This document shows positions 17,591-29,433 of a stretch of 45,040 bases of DNA, piece by piece; within the stretch, counting starts at the first letter, position 1, and the number at the start of each line of letters is the position of its first letter. A program made the position numbers and the translations under genes. This DNA is from an uncultured beta proteobacterium. GTDB lineage: Bacteria > Pseudomonadota > Gammaproteobacteria > Burkholderiales > Burkholderiaceae_C. Under the pieces are notes generated by a model. It searched no databases, was not told the origin of the DNA, and saw only the letters and a list, made by a program, of their open reading frames with translations. Where the stretch lies: assembly GCA_903914615.1 (NCBI GenBank), contig CAIWPS010000598.1:1-45040 (forward strand), given 5' to 3'.

Positions 17591-18286
17591 ATGCTCACGC
17601 TGACCGACGTCCATGCCTACTACGGCAAGAGCCACGTCCTGCACGGGGTCGAGTTCGTGGTCGGCCCGGGCGAGATCGTCGCCCTGCTGGGCCGCAACGG
17701 CTCGGGCCGCAGCACCACCGTCAAGGCCATCATGGGCCTGGTGCACGGCACCGGTTCCGTCAACTGGAAAGGCCAGGAAGTGCTGGGCCGGCCCGCCTTC
17801 GAGATCGCCCACGCCGGCATCGGCTACGTGCCCGAGAACCGCGACATCTTCCCCAGCCTGACGGTGCACCAGAACCTCATGCTCGGCGAGAAGCGGGGCG
17901 CGAAGTCGCCTCGGTGGAGCTTCGAGGACATGTACCGGCTGTTCCCGCGGCTGCGCGAACGCCAGCACACCGAAGCCGGCGTGCTGTCCGGCGGCGAGCA
18001 GCAGATGCTGACGCTGTGCCGCACGCTGATGGGCGACCCCGAGCTGATCATGATCGACGAGCCCACCGAGGGCCTGGCGCCGATGATCGTCGAGCTCGTC
18101 GCCGATTACCTGCGCGAACTCAAGCGGCGCGGCATGTCGGTGCTGCTGGTCGAGCAGAAGCTGACCATCGCGCTCGAGGTCGCCGACCGCTGCCTCGTCA
18201 TGGGCCATGGCCAGATCGTCTTCGAGGGCACGCCGGCAGAACTGCGAGCCAATGCCTATATTCGCAAGGAGTGGCTCGAAGTCTGA
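17591..18286 (+). CDS. livF: Liv-type ABC transporter ATP-binding protein LivF, Walker A Lys replaced by Arg (231 aa)
   Basis: Second ATPase subunit of the HAAT importer. The signature is LSGGEQQMLTLCRTL, Walker B is LIMIDEPTEGLAP, and the switch region reads LLVEQKLTIALEVADR. The P-loop is GRNGSGRST: the invariant Walker A lysine is Arg40 (codon CGC 17708-17710). LivG keeps its lysine, so the dimer would have one normal and one altered site. The rest of the protein is intact and under evident coding constraint, so this is not a decayed gene. Length is typical (about 235). It is followed by a short hairpin and the promoter region of the catabolic run. Confidence 0.93.
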   Translation: MLTLTDVHAYYGKSHVLHGVEFVVGPGEIVALLGRNGSGRSTTVKAIMGLVHGTGSVNWKGQEVLGRPAFEIAHAGIGYVPENRDIFPSLTVHQNLMLGEKRGAKSPRWSFEDMYRLFPRLRERQHTEAGVLSGGEQQMLTLCRTLMGDPELIMIDEPTEGLAPMIVELVADYLRELKRRGMSVLLVEQKLTIALEVADRCLVMGHGQIVFEGTPAELRANAYIRKEWLEV

Positions 18287-18300
18287 ACCGCCCCCGGGCT

Positions 18301-18316
18301 TGTCGCACCAGCGACA
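18301..18316. terminator. Short hairpin after livF, weak terminator candidate
   Basis: TGTCGC-ACCA-GCGACA is a perfect 6-bp stem with a 4-base loop, followed by TTCCCT rather than a real T-run. It may be a weak end of the liv transcript or a protein-binding palindrome. No other termination signal is visible in the 106-base gap. Confidence 0.3.
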
Positions 18317-18341
18317 TTCCCTCGCCGAGCCCGGCACCTAG

Positions 18342-18361
18342 AATCGAACGACCGTTCTATT
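18342..18361. promoter_or_regulatory. Palindromic operator candidate in the promoter of the acyl-CoA catabolic run
   Basis: The core GAACG-AC-CGTTC (18346-18357) is a perfect inverted repeat, and flanking AAT/ATT extends it with one mismatch per arm. It overlaps a -10-like TAGAAT (18339-18344), so a bound protein would block transcription. The size and symmetry are those of TetR-family operators; fatty-acid regulators of this family (FadP-like) are known in betaproteobacteria. No regulator gene is present in the window. The assignment to a specific regulator is inference. Confidence 0.5.
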
Positions 18362-18392
18362 CCGCCAGCCTGAACTGACCGAAGGAGACGCC

Positions 18393-20501
<2,109 letters not shown>

Positions 20502-20523
20502 ACCGGTTGAAGGAACACCCACC

Positions 20524-21695
<1,172 letters not shown>

Positions 21696-21699
<4 letters not shown>

Positions 21700-22583
21700 C
21701 CGTCCCCGCGAAGCGCACGCCCGACGAGCGCTTCGCCGGGCTGCCCGGCTGGCCCTGGGCGCCGCAGTACACCCAGCACGCCGGGCTGCGCGTGCACCAC
21801 ATCGACGAAGGCCCGCGCGACGCGCCGGCCACGGTGCTGTGCCTGCACGGCAACCCGAGCTGGGGCTACCTCTACCGGCACATGATCCCGGTGTTCCTGC
21901 AGGCCGGGCTGCGCGTGGTGGTGCCGGACCTCATCGGCTTCGGCCGCTCAGACAAACCCGCCGACGAAGCCGCGCACACCTTCGATCTGCACCGCGGCAT
22001 GCTGCTGGGCTTCGTCGAGCGGCTCGACCTGCGCAACATCCTGCTGGTCTGCCAGGACTGGGGTGGCATCTTCGGCCTGACCCTGCCGATGGCTGCGCCC
22101 GAGCGCTGGACGCGCCTGCTGGTGATGAACACCGCGCTGGCCACCGGCACGCTCACCGAAGGCTTCCGCCAGTGGCGCGCCTACTCCAACTCGCAGCCCG
22201 ACCTGGCCGTGGGCAGGCTGCTGCAGCGCGGCAAGCGCGACATGAGCGCCGCCGAGGTCGCGGCCTACGACGCGCCTTTCCCCGACGCCAGCTGCAAGGC
22301 CGCGCTGCGCGCCTTCCCGAACCTGGTGCCCGACGGCGCCGACGCGCCCGGCGCGGCGCTGGCGCGCGAGGCCGCCGGGTTCTGGCAGCAGCGCTGGACG
22401 GGCGACAGCTTCATGGCCGTCGGCATGCAGGACCCCGTGCTGGGGCCGCCTGCGATGCAGGCGCTGCGTGCCGTCATCCGCGGCTGCCCGCCGCCGCTGG
22501 AAGTGGCCGAGGGCGGGCACTTCGTGCAGGAGTGGGGCGCCCCGATCGCCAGGGCCGCGTTGGCACATTTCAAGCTGGTCTGA
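21696..22583 (+). CDS. Alpha/beta hydrolase of the haloalkane dehalogenase subfamily I (DhlA-like, 295 aa)
   Basis: Closely resembles DhlA of Xanthobacter, which hydrolyses C-halogen bonds. The nucleophile is Asp121 in CQDWGG, the acid Asp246 is in GMQDPVLGP and the base His275 is in GGHFVQEWG. The first halide-binding Trp (122) is present. By ungapped alignment to the conserved APFPD downstream, the second halide-binding Trp (DhlA 175) is Gly179 here (QRGKRDM). The substrate is thus uncertain: dehalogenase, epoxide hydrolase or C-C/ester hydrolase are all possible. GTG 21696 is coupled to the thiolase stop and gives [19 protein letters not shown], the family-type N-terminus. Setting in a beta-oxidation operon suggests a CoA-ester or degradation-intermediate role. 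Confidence 0.87.
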
Positions 22584-22593
22584 GGCCGATCCG

Positions 22594-23007
22594 ATGGACC
22601 TCGACACCGTCCGCGGCTTCTTCGCCCAGGCGCCTTTCATGGTCGATCTCGGCGTCGAGCCGGTGGCCGTGGCGCCGGGCAAGCTCAGCACCAAGCTCGT
22701 CATCGCGACGCGCCACCTGCAGCACACCGGCCAGGTCCATGCCGGCGTGATGGCAGCGATGGCCGACCACACGATGGGCGCCGCAGCGCAGTCGCTGGCC
22801 CCCGAGGGCCACTGGGCGCTGACGGCCGAACTCAAGACGGCGCAGCTGCGCCCGGCCCGCGGCGAGCGCCTGGTCTGCGAGGCGGTGGTGCTCAAGGCCG
22901 GCCGCAACCTCAGCTTCACCGAAGCCGAGGTCTATGCCGAAGCCGCCGGCCAGCGAACGCTGGTCATGAAGGCCTCGGCCACCATGGCTTTGGCCAAGGC
23001 AGGATGA
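22594..23007 (+). CDS. PaaI-type hotdog thioesterase (137 aa)
   Basis: Single hotdog domain that hydrolyses acyl- or aryl-CoA thioesters. HTGQVHAGVMAAMADHTMG at about residues 45-63 contains the conserved HxG...D arrangement of the PaaI group. The ATG lies 10 bases after the hydrolase stop; the TGA overlaps the next ATG (ATGA). Probably releases dead-end CoA esters and recycles CoA in the pathway. The exact acyl group cannot be inferred. Confidence 0.88.
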   Translation: MDLDTVRGFFAQAPFMVDLGVEPVAVAPGKLSTKLVIATRHLQHTGQVHAGVMAAMADHTMGAAAQSLAPEGHWALTAELKTAQLRPARGERLVCEAVVLKAGRNLSFTEAEVYAEAAGQRTLVMKASATMALAKAG

Positions 23008-24830
23008 CCTTCATGCGCAACACCCTTAACTTCCTGCTCCACGACTGGCTGGGCGTGGCCACGCTGCTGCAACGGCCGCGCTTCGCCGACCACAGCACCG
23101 AGACCTTCACGCAGGTGCTGGACACCTGCGAGCGCATCGCGCGCGAGAAGTTCGCGCCCTTCAACCGCCTGTCCGACGCCCAGGAACCCCACTTCGACGG
23201 CGAGAAGGTGCACCTGCCGCAGGCCACGCACGAGGCGCTGGCGGCCTACGTCGGCTCGGGCATGCTCGCCGCGGCGCAGGACTATGACGATGGCGGCATG
23301 CAGCTGCCCTGCGTCATCGAGATGGCGGCCAATGCCTACTTCAGCAAGGCCAGCGTGGCGATGGGCGGCTACGCCATGCTCACCAGCGGCAACGCCAGCC
23401 TGCTGATGGCGCATGGCACGCCGCTGCAGCGCGAGGTCTTCGCGCGCAACGAATTCGCCGGCCGCTGGTTCGGCACGATGTGCCTGAGCGAGCCGCAGGC
23501 CGGCTCTTCGCTGAGCGACGTGGCCACGCGCGCAACGCCCGATGGCGATGGCTTCGAGTCCGACCCGCTGGGCCCGCGCTACCGCCTGCGCGGCAACAAG
23601 ATGTGGATCTCGGCCGGCGAGCACGAGATCACCGAGAACATCGTCCACCTGGTGCTGGCGAAGATTCCCGGCGCGGACGGCAAGACCGTGCCGGGCACCC
23701 GGGGCATCTCGCTCTTCATCGTGCCCAAGCGGCTCGTGAACGAACGCGCCGAGCTCACCGGCGAGCGCAACGACGTCGCGCTCGCGGGCCTGAACCACAA
23801 GCTGGGCTACCGCGGCACCACCAACACGCTGCTGAACTTCGGCGAGGGCAAGTTCCCGGTGCGCGGCGCCGCCGGTGCCATCGGCTACCGCGTCGGCGCG
23901 CCGGGCGAAGGCCTGCGCTGCATGTTCCACATGATGAACGAGGCGCGCATCGGCGTCGGCCTGGGCGCGGTGATGCTGGGCTATGCGGGCTACGAGGCCA
24001 GCCTGGACTATGCGCGGCAGCGGCCGCAGGGCCGCCCCATCACCGGCGCCGGCAAGGACGCGACGCAGCCGCAGGTGCCGCTGATCCAGCATGCCGACAT
24101 CAAGCGCATGCTGCTGGCGCAGAAAGCCTATGTCGAAGGCGGGCTGGCGCTGGCCCTCTTCTGCGCGCGGCTGGTCGACGAACAGCACACCGGTGAGCCC
24201 GCCGCGGCGCAGGAAGCGGCGCTGCTGCTGGAGATGCTCACGCCCATCGCCAAGAGCTGGCCCAGCGAGTGGTGCCTGGAAGCCAACTCGCTGGCCATCC
24301 AGGTGCTGGGGGGCTACGGCTACACGCGCGACTTCATGGTCGAGCAGTACTGGCGCGACAACCGCCTGAACATGATTCACGAAGGCACCCACGGCATCCA
24401 GGCGCTGGACCTGCTGGGCCGCAAGGTGGTGATGCAGGGCGGCGCCGGATTCAAACTGCTGGCCGGGCGCGTGCAGGCCAGCGCCACGCAGGCGCGTGAC
24501 GTGCCGGCACTGGCCGAGCCCGCCGCGGTGCTGGTCGCCGCACTGCAGCGCCTGGCCGCGGCCACGCAAGCGGCCTGGTCCACCGGCGTGCCCGAGGAAG
24601 CCCTGGCCAATGCCACGCCCTACCTGCAGGCCTTCGGCCACGTGGTGCTGGCCTGGCTGTGGCTGGACGTCGCCCGCGTGGCCTCGGCTGGCGAAGGTGA
24701 CCTCAAGGCAGGCAAACTCGCGGCCATGCGCTACTTCTACGCCTACGAACTCCCCCGCATCGACGCCTGGCTGGCCGTCGTCGCCCGGCGCGAGCCGCTG
24801 CCGCGCGAGATGCGCGACGCCTGGTTCTGA
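23004..24830 (+). CDS. Acyl-CoA dehydrogenase, long form (608 aa)
   Basis: FAD-dependent alpha,beta-dehydrogenation of an acyl-CoA, feeding electrons to ETF. FAD/substrate motifs are TMCLSEPQAGSSLSD and KMWISAGEHE. The catalytic base is Glu460 in MIHEGTHGIQALDLLGRK. About 130 residues follow the core as a C-terminal helical domain, and an N-terminal segment starts RNTLNFLLHDWL; both are typical of the roughly 600-residue group that includes DmdC-like (methylmercaptopropionyl-CoA) enzymes. The substrate is not assigned. ATG 23004 overlaps the thioesterase stop; ATG 23013 is an alternative. It is one of two acyl-CoA dehydrogenases of different subfamilies in the run. Confidence 0.94.
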   Translation: MTFMRNTLNFLLHDWLGVATLLQRPRFADHSTETFTQVLDTCERIAREKFAPFNRLSDAQEPHFDGEKVHLPQATHEALAAYVGSGMLAAAQDYDDGGMQLPCVIEMAANAYFSKASVAMGGYAMLTSGNASLLMAHGTPLQREVFARNEFAGRWFGTMCLSEPQAGSSLSDVATRATPDGDGFESDPLGPRYRLRGNKMWISAGEHEITENIVHLVLAKIPGADGKTVPGTRGISLFIVPKRLVNERAELTGERNDVALAGLNHKLGYRGTTNTLLNFGEGKFPVRGAAGAIGYRVGAPGEGLRCMFHMMNEARIGVGLGAVMLGYAGYEASLDYARQRPQGRPITGAGKDATQPQVPLIQHADIKRMLLAQKAYVEGGLALALFCARLVDEQHTGEPAAAQEAALLLEMLTPIAKSWPSEWCLEANSLAIQVLGGYGYTRDFMVEQYWRDNRLNMIHEGTHGIQALDLLGRKVVMQGGAGFKLLAGRVQASATQARDVPALAEPAAVLVAALQRLAAATQAAWSTGVPEEALANATPYLQAFGHVVLAWLWLDVARVASAGEGDLKAGKLAAMRYFYAYELPRIDAWLAVVARREPLPREMRDAWF

Positions 24831-24837
24831 TCCGCCG

Positions 24838-25023
24838 ATGAGCAACAGCGCGCTCGAGAAGCTGATCTGGGTGCTGATCTACGCCGGCCTGCTGGCGGTC
24901 TGCCTGGGCCTGTTCGTGCGGCTGCGCGACGGCGCCTTCGGCCTGTCCATCATCGCCGGCGGCGCCACGGCATCGGCCGTCGGCGCCTTCCTCGTCTGGG
25001 TGCGCGCGCGGCGCGGGCCCTGA
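24838..25023 (+). CDS. Small two-helix membrane protein, unknown function (61 aa)
   Basis: Not recognised. It has two hydrophobic segments, about residues 8-26 (KLIWVLIYAGLLAVCLGLF) and 35-54 (GLSIIAGGATASAVGAFLVW), joined by a short RLRDGAF loop and ending in a basic RARRGP tail. This is consistent with an inner-membrane hairpin protein. The start is 7 bases after the acyl-CoA dehydrogenase stop, and the next gene begins 28 bases downstream, so it lies inside the operon. The base composition matches the neighbours. The close spacing and lack of frame disruption argue it is a real gene. Confidence 0.68.
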   Translation: MSNSALEKLIWVLIYAGLLAVCLGLFVRLRDGAFGLSIIAGGATASAVGAFLVWVRARRGP

Positions 25024-25051
25024 ACCTCGAACCACCACAAGGAAACCCGCC

Positions 25052-25840
25052 ATGGGCACTCCCGTCCAGCAGCTCTTCGACCTCAGCGGCCAGGTCGCCC
25101 TCGTCACCGGCGGCTCGCGCGGCCTGGGCCTGCAGATGGCCGAGTCGCTGGGCGAGGCGGGCGCGAAGATCATGCTCAGCTCGCGCAAGGCCGGCGACCT
25201 GCAGGAAGCCGCAGCACACCTCGCCGAGCGCGGCATCACGGTGGACTGGATCGCCGCCGACGCCGCCGACCCGGCGCAGGTGACGAAGGTCGTCGAGGCG
25301 ACGATGCAGAAGTACGGCCGCATCGACATCCTCGTCAACAACGCCGGCGCCACCTGGGGCGCGCCGGCCGAGGACTACCCGCTGGAAGCCTGGGACAAGG
25401 TGATGAACCTGAACATCCGCAGCCTCTTCCTCTACGCCCAGGCGGTGGGCAAGGCCAGCATGATCCCCAACAAGCACGGCCGCATCATCAACGTCGCCAG
25501 CATCGCGGGCCTCAGCGGCAGCATCGACGTCAAGTTCATCGCCTACGGCACCAGCAAGGGTGCGGTGGTCAACTTCACGCGCACCCTGGCCGGCGAGTGG
25601 GGCGCCCATGGCATCACCGTCAACGCCGTGGCGCCGGGCTTCTTCCCGAGCAAGATGACGCAGGGCGTGCTCAAGCAGTACGGGGCCGAGAACCTGGCGA
25701 AGTCGGCTCCGCTCAAGCGCCTGGGCGATGACGACGACCTGAAGGGCGCCGTGCTGCTGTTCGCCAGCGCGGCGGGCAAGCACATCACGGGGCAGATCCT
25801 GGCCGTGGACGGTGGCGTCAGCGCGGTGCACGGCGGCTGA
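25052..25840 (+). CDS. SDR family oxidoreductase (262 aa)
   Basis: Classical short-chain dehydrogenase with all motifs: TGGSRGLG (about 20-27) for the nucleotide, NNAG near 97, catalytic Ser in NVASIAG and YGTSK for Tyr/Lys. It ends with GQILAVDGGVSAVHGG. Likely an NAD(P)-dependent oxidoreductase acting on a hydroxy- or ketoacyl intermediate (FabG-like). AAGGAAA precedes ATG 25052. A thioesterase gene follows after 2 bases. The substrate is unknown. Confidence 0.92.
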   Translation: MGTPVQQLFDLSGQVALVTGGSRGLGLQMAESLGEAGAKIMLSSRKAGDLQEAAAHLAERGITVDWIAADAADPAQVTKVVEATMQKYGRIDILVNNAGATWGAPAEDYPLEAWDKVMNLNIRSLFLYAQAVGKASMIPNKHGRIINVASIAGLSGSIDVKFIAYGTSKGAVVNFTRTLAGEWGAHGITVNAVAPGFFPSKMTQGVLKQYGAENLAKSAPLKRLGDDDDLKGAVLLFASAAGKHITGQILAVDGGVSAVHGG

Positions 25841-25842
25841 GG

Positions 25843-26310
25843 GTGGACCGCCCGCTCAAGTTTCCGCTGCACATCCCCTTCGTCGAGGAACTGGGCTTCG
25901 AGCTCTGGGCCTTCGGCGGCGGCCAGGCCGAGGTGCGCGTCGACCTCGCCGAGGCCCACCTCAACAGCTGGGAAGTGGCGCATGGCGGCGTGCTGATGAC
26001 GCTGCTGGACGTGGCCATGGCCCATGCGGCGCGCAGCATCAACGCCCATGCCGCCGACTTCGGCCCCGGCGTGGCCACGGTGGAGATGAAGACCAGCTTC
26101 ATGCGCCCGGCCGAGGGCGCGCTGCGCGGCCTGGCCACGCTGCTGCACAAGACCTCGACCATGGCCTTCACCGAAGGCCGCGTCGTCGACGAGGCCGGCC
26201 GCCTGTGCGCCCACGCCACCGCCACCTTCAAGTACCTGCGCGCGCTGCCCACCTCGGGGCGCCACGCCAAGACGCTGCAGCCCGCAGCGCCACCCACGGA
26301 GACACCATGA
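25843..26310 (+). CDS. PaaI-family hotdog thioesterase (155 aa)
   Basis: Second hotdog thioesterase of the run. WEVAHGGVLMTLLDVAMAHAA (about residues 43-63) carries the HGG...D active-site pattern, and VATVEMKTSFMRPA is the usual central strand. GTG 25843 is the first start after the SDR stop; GAGGG just before it serves weakly as a ribosome binding site. The stop overlaps the ATG of the CurA-like gene. Sequence clearly differs from the upstream PaaI-type protein, so this is not a recent duplicate. Confidence 0.87.
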   Translation: MDRPLKFPLHIPFVEELGFELWAFGGGQAEVRVDLAEAHLNSWEVAHGGVLMTLLDVAMAHAARSINAHAADFGPGVATVEMKTSFMRPAEGALRGLATLLHKTSTMAFTEGRVVDEAGRLCAHATATFKYLRALPTSGRHAKTLQPAAPPTETP

Positions 26311-27320
26311 CCAACCACCGCATCGTCCTCGCCTCGCGCCCCGCCGCCGAGGCCACCGTGTCCAACTTCCGCCTCGAATCGGTCGAGCTGCCGCCGCTGA
26401 AGGAAGGCCAGGTGCTGGTGCGCAACCATTACCTCAGCCTGGACCCCTACATGCGCATGCGCATGAACGACGCCAAGAACTACGCCGCGCCGCAGGCCCT
26501 GAACGAGGTGATGATCGGCGGCACCGTGGGCGAGGTGGCCGAGTCGCGCCACCCGGGGTTCGCCGCCGGCGACAAGGTCGTGGGCATGGGCGGCTGGCAG
26601 GAATGGGTGGTCGTCGATGCCGGCACGCCGGGTGCCATGCGCAAGGTCGACACCACGCACATCCCGCTGTCGGCCTACCTCGGCGCGGTCGGCATGCCCG
26701 GCGTCACGGCCTGGGTCGGGCTCATCCACCTCATCGAGCCCAAGGCCGGCGAGACCATCGTCGTCGATGCCGCCAGCGGCGCCGTGGGCAGCGCCGTGGG
26801 TCAATTGGCGAAGTCGCGCGGCTGTCGCGCCGTGGGCATCGCCGGCGGCGCCGACAAGTGCGCCTACGTCGTCGACGAACTGGGCTTCGACGCCTGCATC
26901 GACTACAAGGCGCACCGCGACTTCGCCTCGCTGGCGGCGGCGCTGGACGCGGCGGCGCCGGGCGGCGTCGACGGCCTGTTCGAGAACGTCGGCGGCCTCA
27001 TCTTCGACGTCGTGCTCTCGCGCATGAACGCCTTCGGCCGCATCGCGCTGTGCGGGCTGATCTCGGGCTACGAGGGCGAGTCGCTGGCCATCACCAACGC
27101 CCGGCTGCTGCTGACGCAAAGGCTCAAGCTCCAGGGCTTCATCGTCAGCGAGCACATGGCGCTGTGGCCCAAGGCGCTGCAGGAACTGGGCGGGCTGGTG
27201 GCCACCGGCAAGCTCAAGTACCGCGAGACCGTGGCGCCGAACCTGGCGGCGGCGCCCGAGGCCTTCCTCGGCCTGCTGAAAGGGCGCAACTTCGGCAAGC
27301 AGATCGTGAAGCTGACTTGA
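26307..27320 (+). CDS. NADP-dependent oxidoreductase, CurA / leukotriene B4 dehydrogenase type (337 aa)
   Basis: Zinc-independent medium-chain reductase that saturates activated C=C bonds with NADPH. The family signature LSLDPYMRMRMN is at about residues 48-59, the nucleotide loop AASGAVGSAVGQLAKSRG at about 154-171, then FENVGG and the C-terminal GLLKGRNFGKQIVKL. ATG 26307 overlaps the thioesterase stop. The stop overlaps the next TTG start (TTGA). In this operon it could reduce an enoyl intermediate; the actual substrate is not known. Confidence 0.92.
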   Translation: MTNHRIVLASRPAAEATVSNFRLESVELPPLKEGQVLVRNHYLSLDPYMRMRMNDAKNYAAPQALNEVMIGGTVGEVAESRHPGFAAGDKVVGMGGWQEWVVVDAGTPGAMRKVDTTHIPLSAYLGAVGMPGVTAWVGLIHLIEPKAGETIVVDAASGAVGSAVGQLAKSRGCRAVGIAGGADKCAYVVDELGFDACIDYKAHRDFASLAAALDAAAPGGVDGLFENVGGLIFDVVLSRMNAFGRIALCGLISGYEGESLAITNARLLLTQRLKLQGFIVSEHMALWPKALQELGGLVATGKLKYRETVAPNLAAAPEAFLGLLKGRNFGKQIVKLT

Positions 27321-27769
27321 ACTGGTCCTACCTGCGCTTCCATGAACTCGGCGTCGACAACCTCTACGACGCCCTGGCGTTGCGCTGCGCCGTCTTCATC
27401 CTGGAGCAGGGCGCCTTCCTGGACACCGACGGCGTCGACCGCCAGAGCGGCCACCTGCTGGGCCGCGACGAGGCCGGGGTGCTGCAGGCCTACCTGCGCA
27501 TCGTGGACCCGGGGGTGAAGTACGAGGAGGCGTCGATCGGCCGCGTCATCACCTCGGCCGACAGGCGCGGTACCGGGCTGGGCAAGGCCTTGATGGCCGA
27601 GGGCATGGTGCGCTGTGCCGCCGCCTGGCCTGGACGGGCCGTGCGCATCAGCGCACAGTCGCGGCTGGAGCGCTTCTACGAAGGCTTCGGCTTCCGCCGC
27701 GCGCAAGCCGACCACATCGAAGACGGCATCCCCCACTGCGAGATGCTGTGGCTGCCCCCCACCGACTGA
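27317..27769 (+). CDS. elaA: ElaA-like GNAT N-acetyltransferase (150 aa)
   Basis: Acetyl-CoA-dependent acyltransferase fold. LYDALALRCAVFILEQ near the N-terminus, IGRVITSADRRGTGLGKALM (acetyl-CoA loop) and the end FYEGFGFRRAQADHIEDGIP closely match the ElaA family. The only sensible start is TTG 27317, which overlaps the upstream TGA. ElaA function is not established. It lies 11 bases before the second acyl-CoA dehydrogenase. Confidence 0.87.
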   Translation: MNWSYLRFHELGVDNLYDALALRCAVFILEQGAFLDTDGVDRQSGHLLGRDEAGVLQAYLRIVDPGVKYEEASIGRVITSADRRGTGLGKALMAEGMVRCAAAWPGRAVRISAQSRLERFYEGFGFRRAQADHIEDGIPHCEMLWLPPTD

Positions 27770-27780
27770 AGGAGGCCTGC

Positions 27781-29433
27781 ATGCACGCCACCCACGAAGT
27801 CACCAACCAGGCGCGGCCGCTCGTCGGTGCCAACCTGTTCGAGATCAACAGTCCGCTGCGCGACGCACTGGCCGTGCATGCGCCGGACCTGGACCTGTCG
27901 CGCCTGCGCGCGCTGGGTGCCGAGGCCGGCTCGCCGGCGATGCAGGCGCATGCCCGGCTGGCCAACACCCACGCCCCGGTGCTGCACACCCACGACCGCC
28001 TGGGCCACCGCATCGACGAGGTCGAGTTCCACCCCAGCTACCACGCGCTGATGGCCTCGGCGCTGCGCCACGGCCTGCACGGCTCGCCGTGGACCGGGCC
28101 GGCCGGCGCGCACATCGAGCGCGCCGCCGCCTTCATGCTCTACACCGAGGCCGAGCCCAGCGTGCTGTGCCCGGTCTCGATGACGTATGCCGTGACCCCG
28201 GCGCTGCGTGCCAACCCGGCGCTGCAGGCGGCCTGGGGCGGCAAGCTGGCCAGCCGCGACTACGACGCCCGCTTCATCCCCTTCGAGCGCAAGACCGCGG
28301 TGACGATGGGCATGGGCATGACCGAGAAGCAGGGCGGCTCGGACGTGCGCGCCAACACCACGCGCGCCGAGCCCGACGGCGACGACGCCTGGGGCGCGCG
28401 CGTGCGCATCACCGGCCACAAGTGGTTCATGTCGGCGCCGATGTGCGACGCCTTCCTGGTCCTGGCGCAGGCCGCCGGCGGCCTGAGCTGTTATTTCCTG
28501 CCGCGCTGGCTGCCCGATGGCACGCGCAACGCCATCGCCATCCAGCGCCTGAAGCACAAGCTGGGCAACCACGCCAACGCCAGCAGCGAGGTCGAGTTCC
28601 ACGGCGCCACCGCCTGGCGCGTCGGCGACGAGGGCCGCGGCGTGCCGCAGATCCTGACCATGGGCGCGATGACGCGGCTGGACTGCGCCCTGGGCACCGC
28701 CGGGCTGATGCGCCAGGCGCTGACGCTGGCCATCCACCACACGGCGCAGCGCGCCGCCTTCGGCAAGGCCTTGGTCGCACAGCCGCTGATGAAGAACGTG
28801 CTGGCCGACCTGGCCCTGGAAAGCGAGGCCGCGACGGCACTGGCCATGCGCCTGGCCGCGGCCGTCGACCGCACCGAGCAGACCGCGAACGACCACGAAG
28901 CCGTGATGCGGCGGCTGCTCACCCCGGTGGCCAAGTTCTGGATCTGCAAGCGCGGCAGCCACTTCGGCCAGGAGGCGATGGAATGCCTGGGCGGCAATGG
29001 CTACGTCGAGGAAGGCGGCGAGGGCGTGATGGCGCGCATCTACCGCGAGATGCCGCTCAACAGTATCTGGGAAGGCGCCGGCAACATCATGGCGCTGGAC
29101 CTGCTGCGCGCCTTGCGCGGCGCCGACGTGGCGCCGGCGCTGGAACATGAATTCGCCCCCGCCCGCGGCCGCCATGCCGCCTTCGACCGTGCCGCCGACG
29201 GGGTGCTGCTGTGCGTGGCCGCAGGCACCGAAGAAGGCCAGGCACGCGGCCTGGCCCGCGACGTGGCGCTGGTGCTGCAGGCCAGCCTGCTGCATCGCCA
29301 GTCGCCGCAGGCGGTCTTCGACGCCTTCTGCGACACGCGCCTGGCGCAGGCCAGCGACGTCTTCGGCACGCTGCCGGCGCGCCACGACGCCGACGCCCTC
29401 GTCCACCGAGCCTACCCCCTGGAGACCCACTGA
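27781..29433 (+). CDS. Acyl-CoA dehydrogenase, AidB-like (550 aa)
   Basis: Flavoprotein of the AidB/isovaleryl-CoA dehydrogenase branch. The N-terminal region GANLFEINSPLRDAL and the tail SIWEGAGNIMALDLLRALRG are characteristic; Glu431 sits in the WEGAGN motif. The FAD region reads GMGMTEKQGGSDVRANTT. AidB of E. coli binds DNA and has weak dehydrogenase activity; placement in a catabolic operon favours a metabolic role here. GGAGG (27772-27776) precedes ATG 27781. The stop shares one base with the next ATG (TGATG). Confidence 0.93.
   Translation: MHATHEVTNQARPLVGANLFEINSPLRDALAVHAPDLDLSRLRALGAEAGSPAMQAHARLANTHAPVLHTHDRLGHRIDEVEFHPSYHALMASALRHGLHGSPWTGPAGAHIERAAAFMLYTEAEPSVLCPVSMTYAVTPALRANPALQAAWGGKLASRDYDARFIPFERKTAVTMGMGMTEKQGGSDVRANTTRAEPDGDDAWGARVRITGHKWFMSAPMCDAFLVLAQAAGGLSCYFLPRWLPDGTRNAIAIQRLKHKLGNHANASSEVEFHGATAWRVGDEGRGVPQILTMGAMTRLDCALGTAGLMRQALTLAIHHTAQRAAFGKALVAQPLMKNVLADLALESEAATALAMRLAAAVDRTEQTANDHEAVMRRLLTPVAKFWICKRGSHFGQEAMECLGGNGYVEEGGEGVMARIYREMPLNSIWEGAGNIMALDLLRALRGADVAPALEHEFAPARGRHAAFDRAADGVLLCVAAGTEEGQARGLARDVALVLQASLLHRQSPQAVFDAFCDTRLAQASDVFGTLPARHDADALVHRAYPLETH

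Noticed and set aside
24838-25023. Possibility that the small membrane protein is a read-through fragment of the preceding acyl-CoA dehydrogenase
   Set aside because: It is in a different frame, has its own ATG and a coherent two-helix pattern.
25818-27155. 445-codon minus-strand frame opposite the thioesterase and CurA-like genes
   Set aside because: Shadow of two well-supported coupled genes; no motif and no ribosome binding site.
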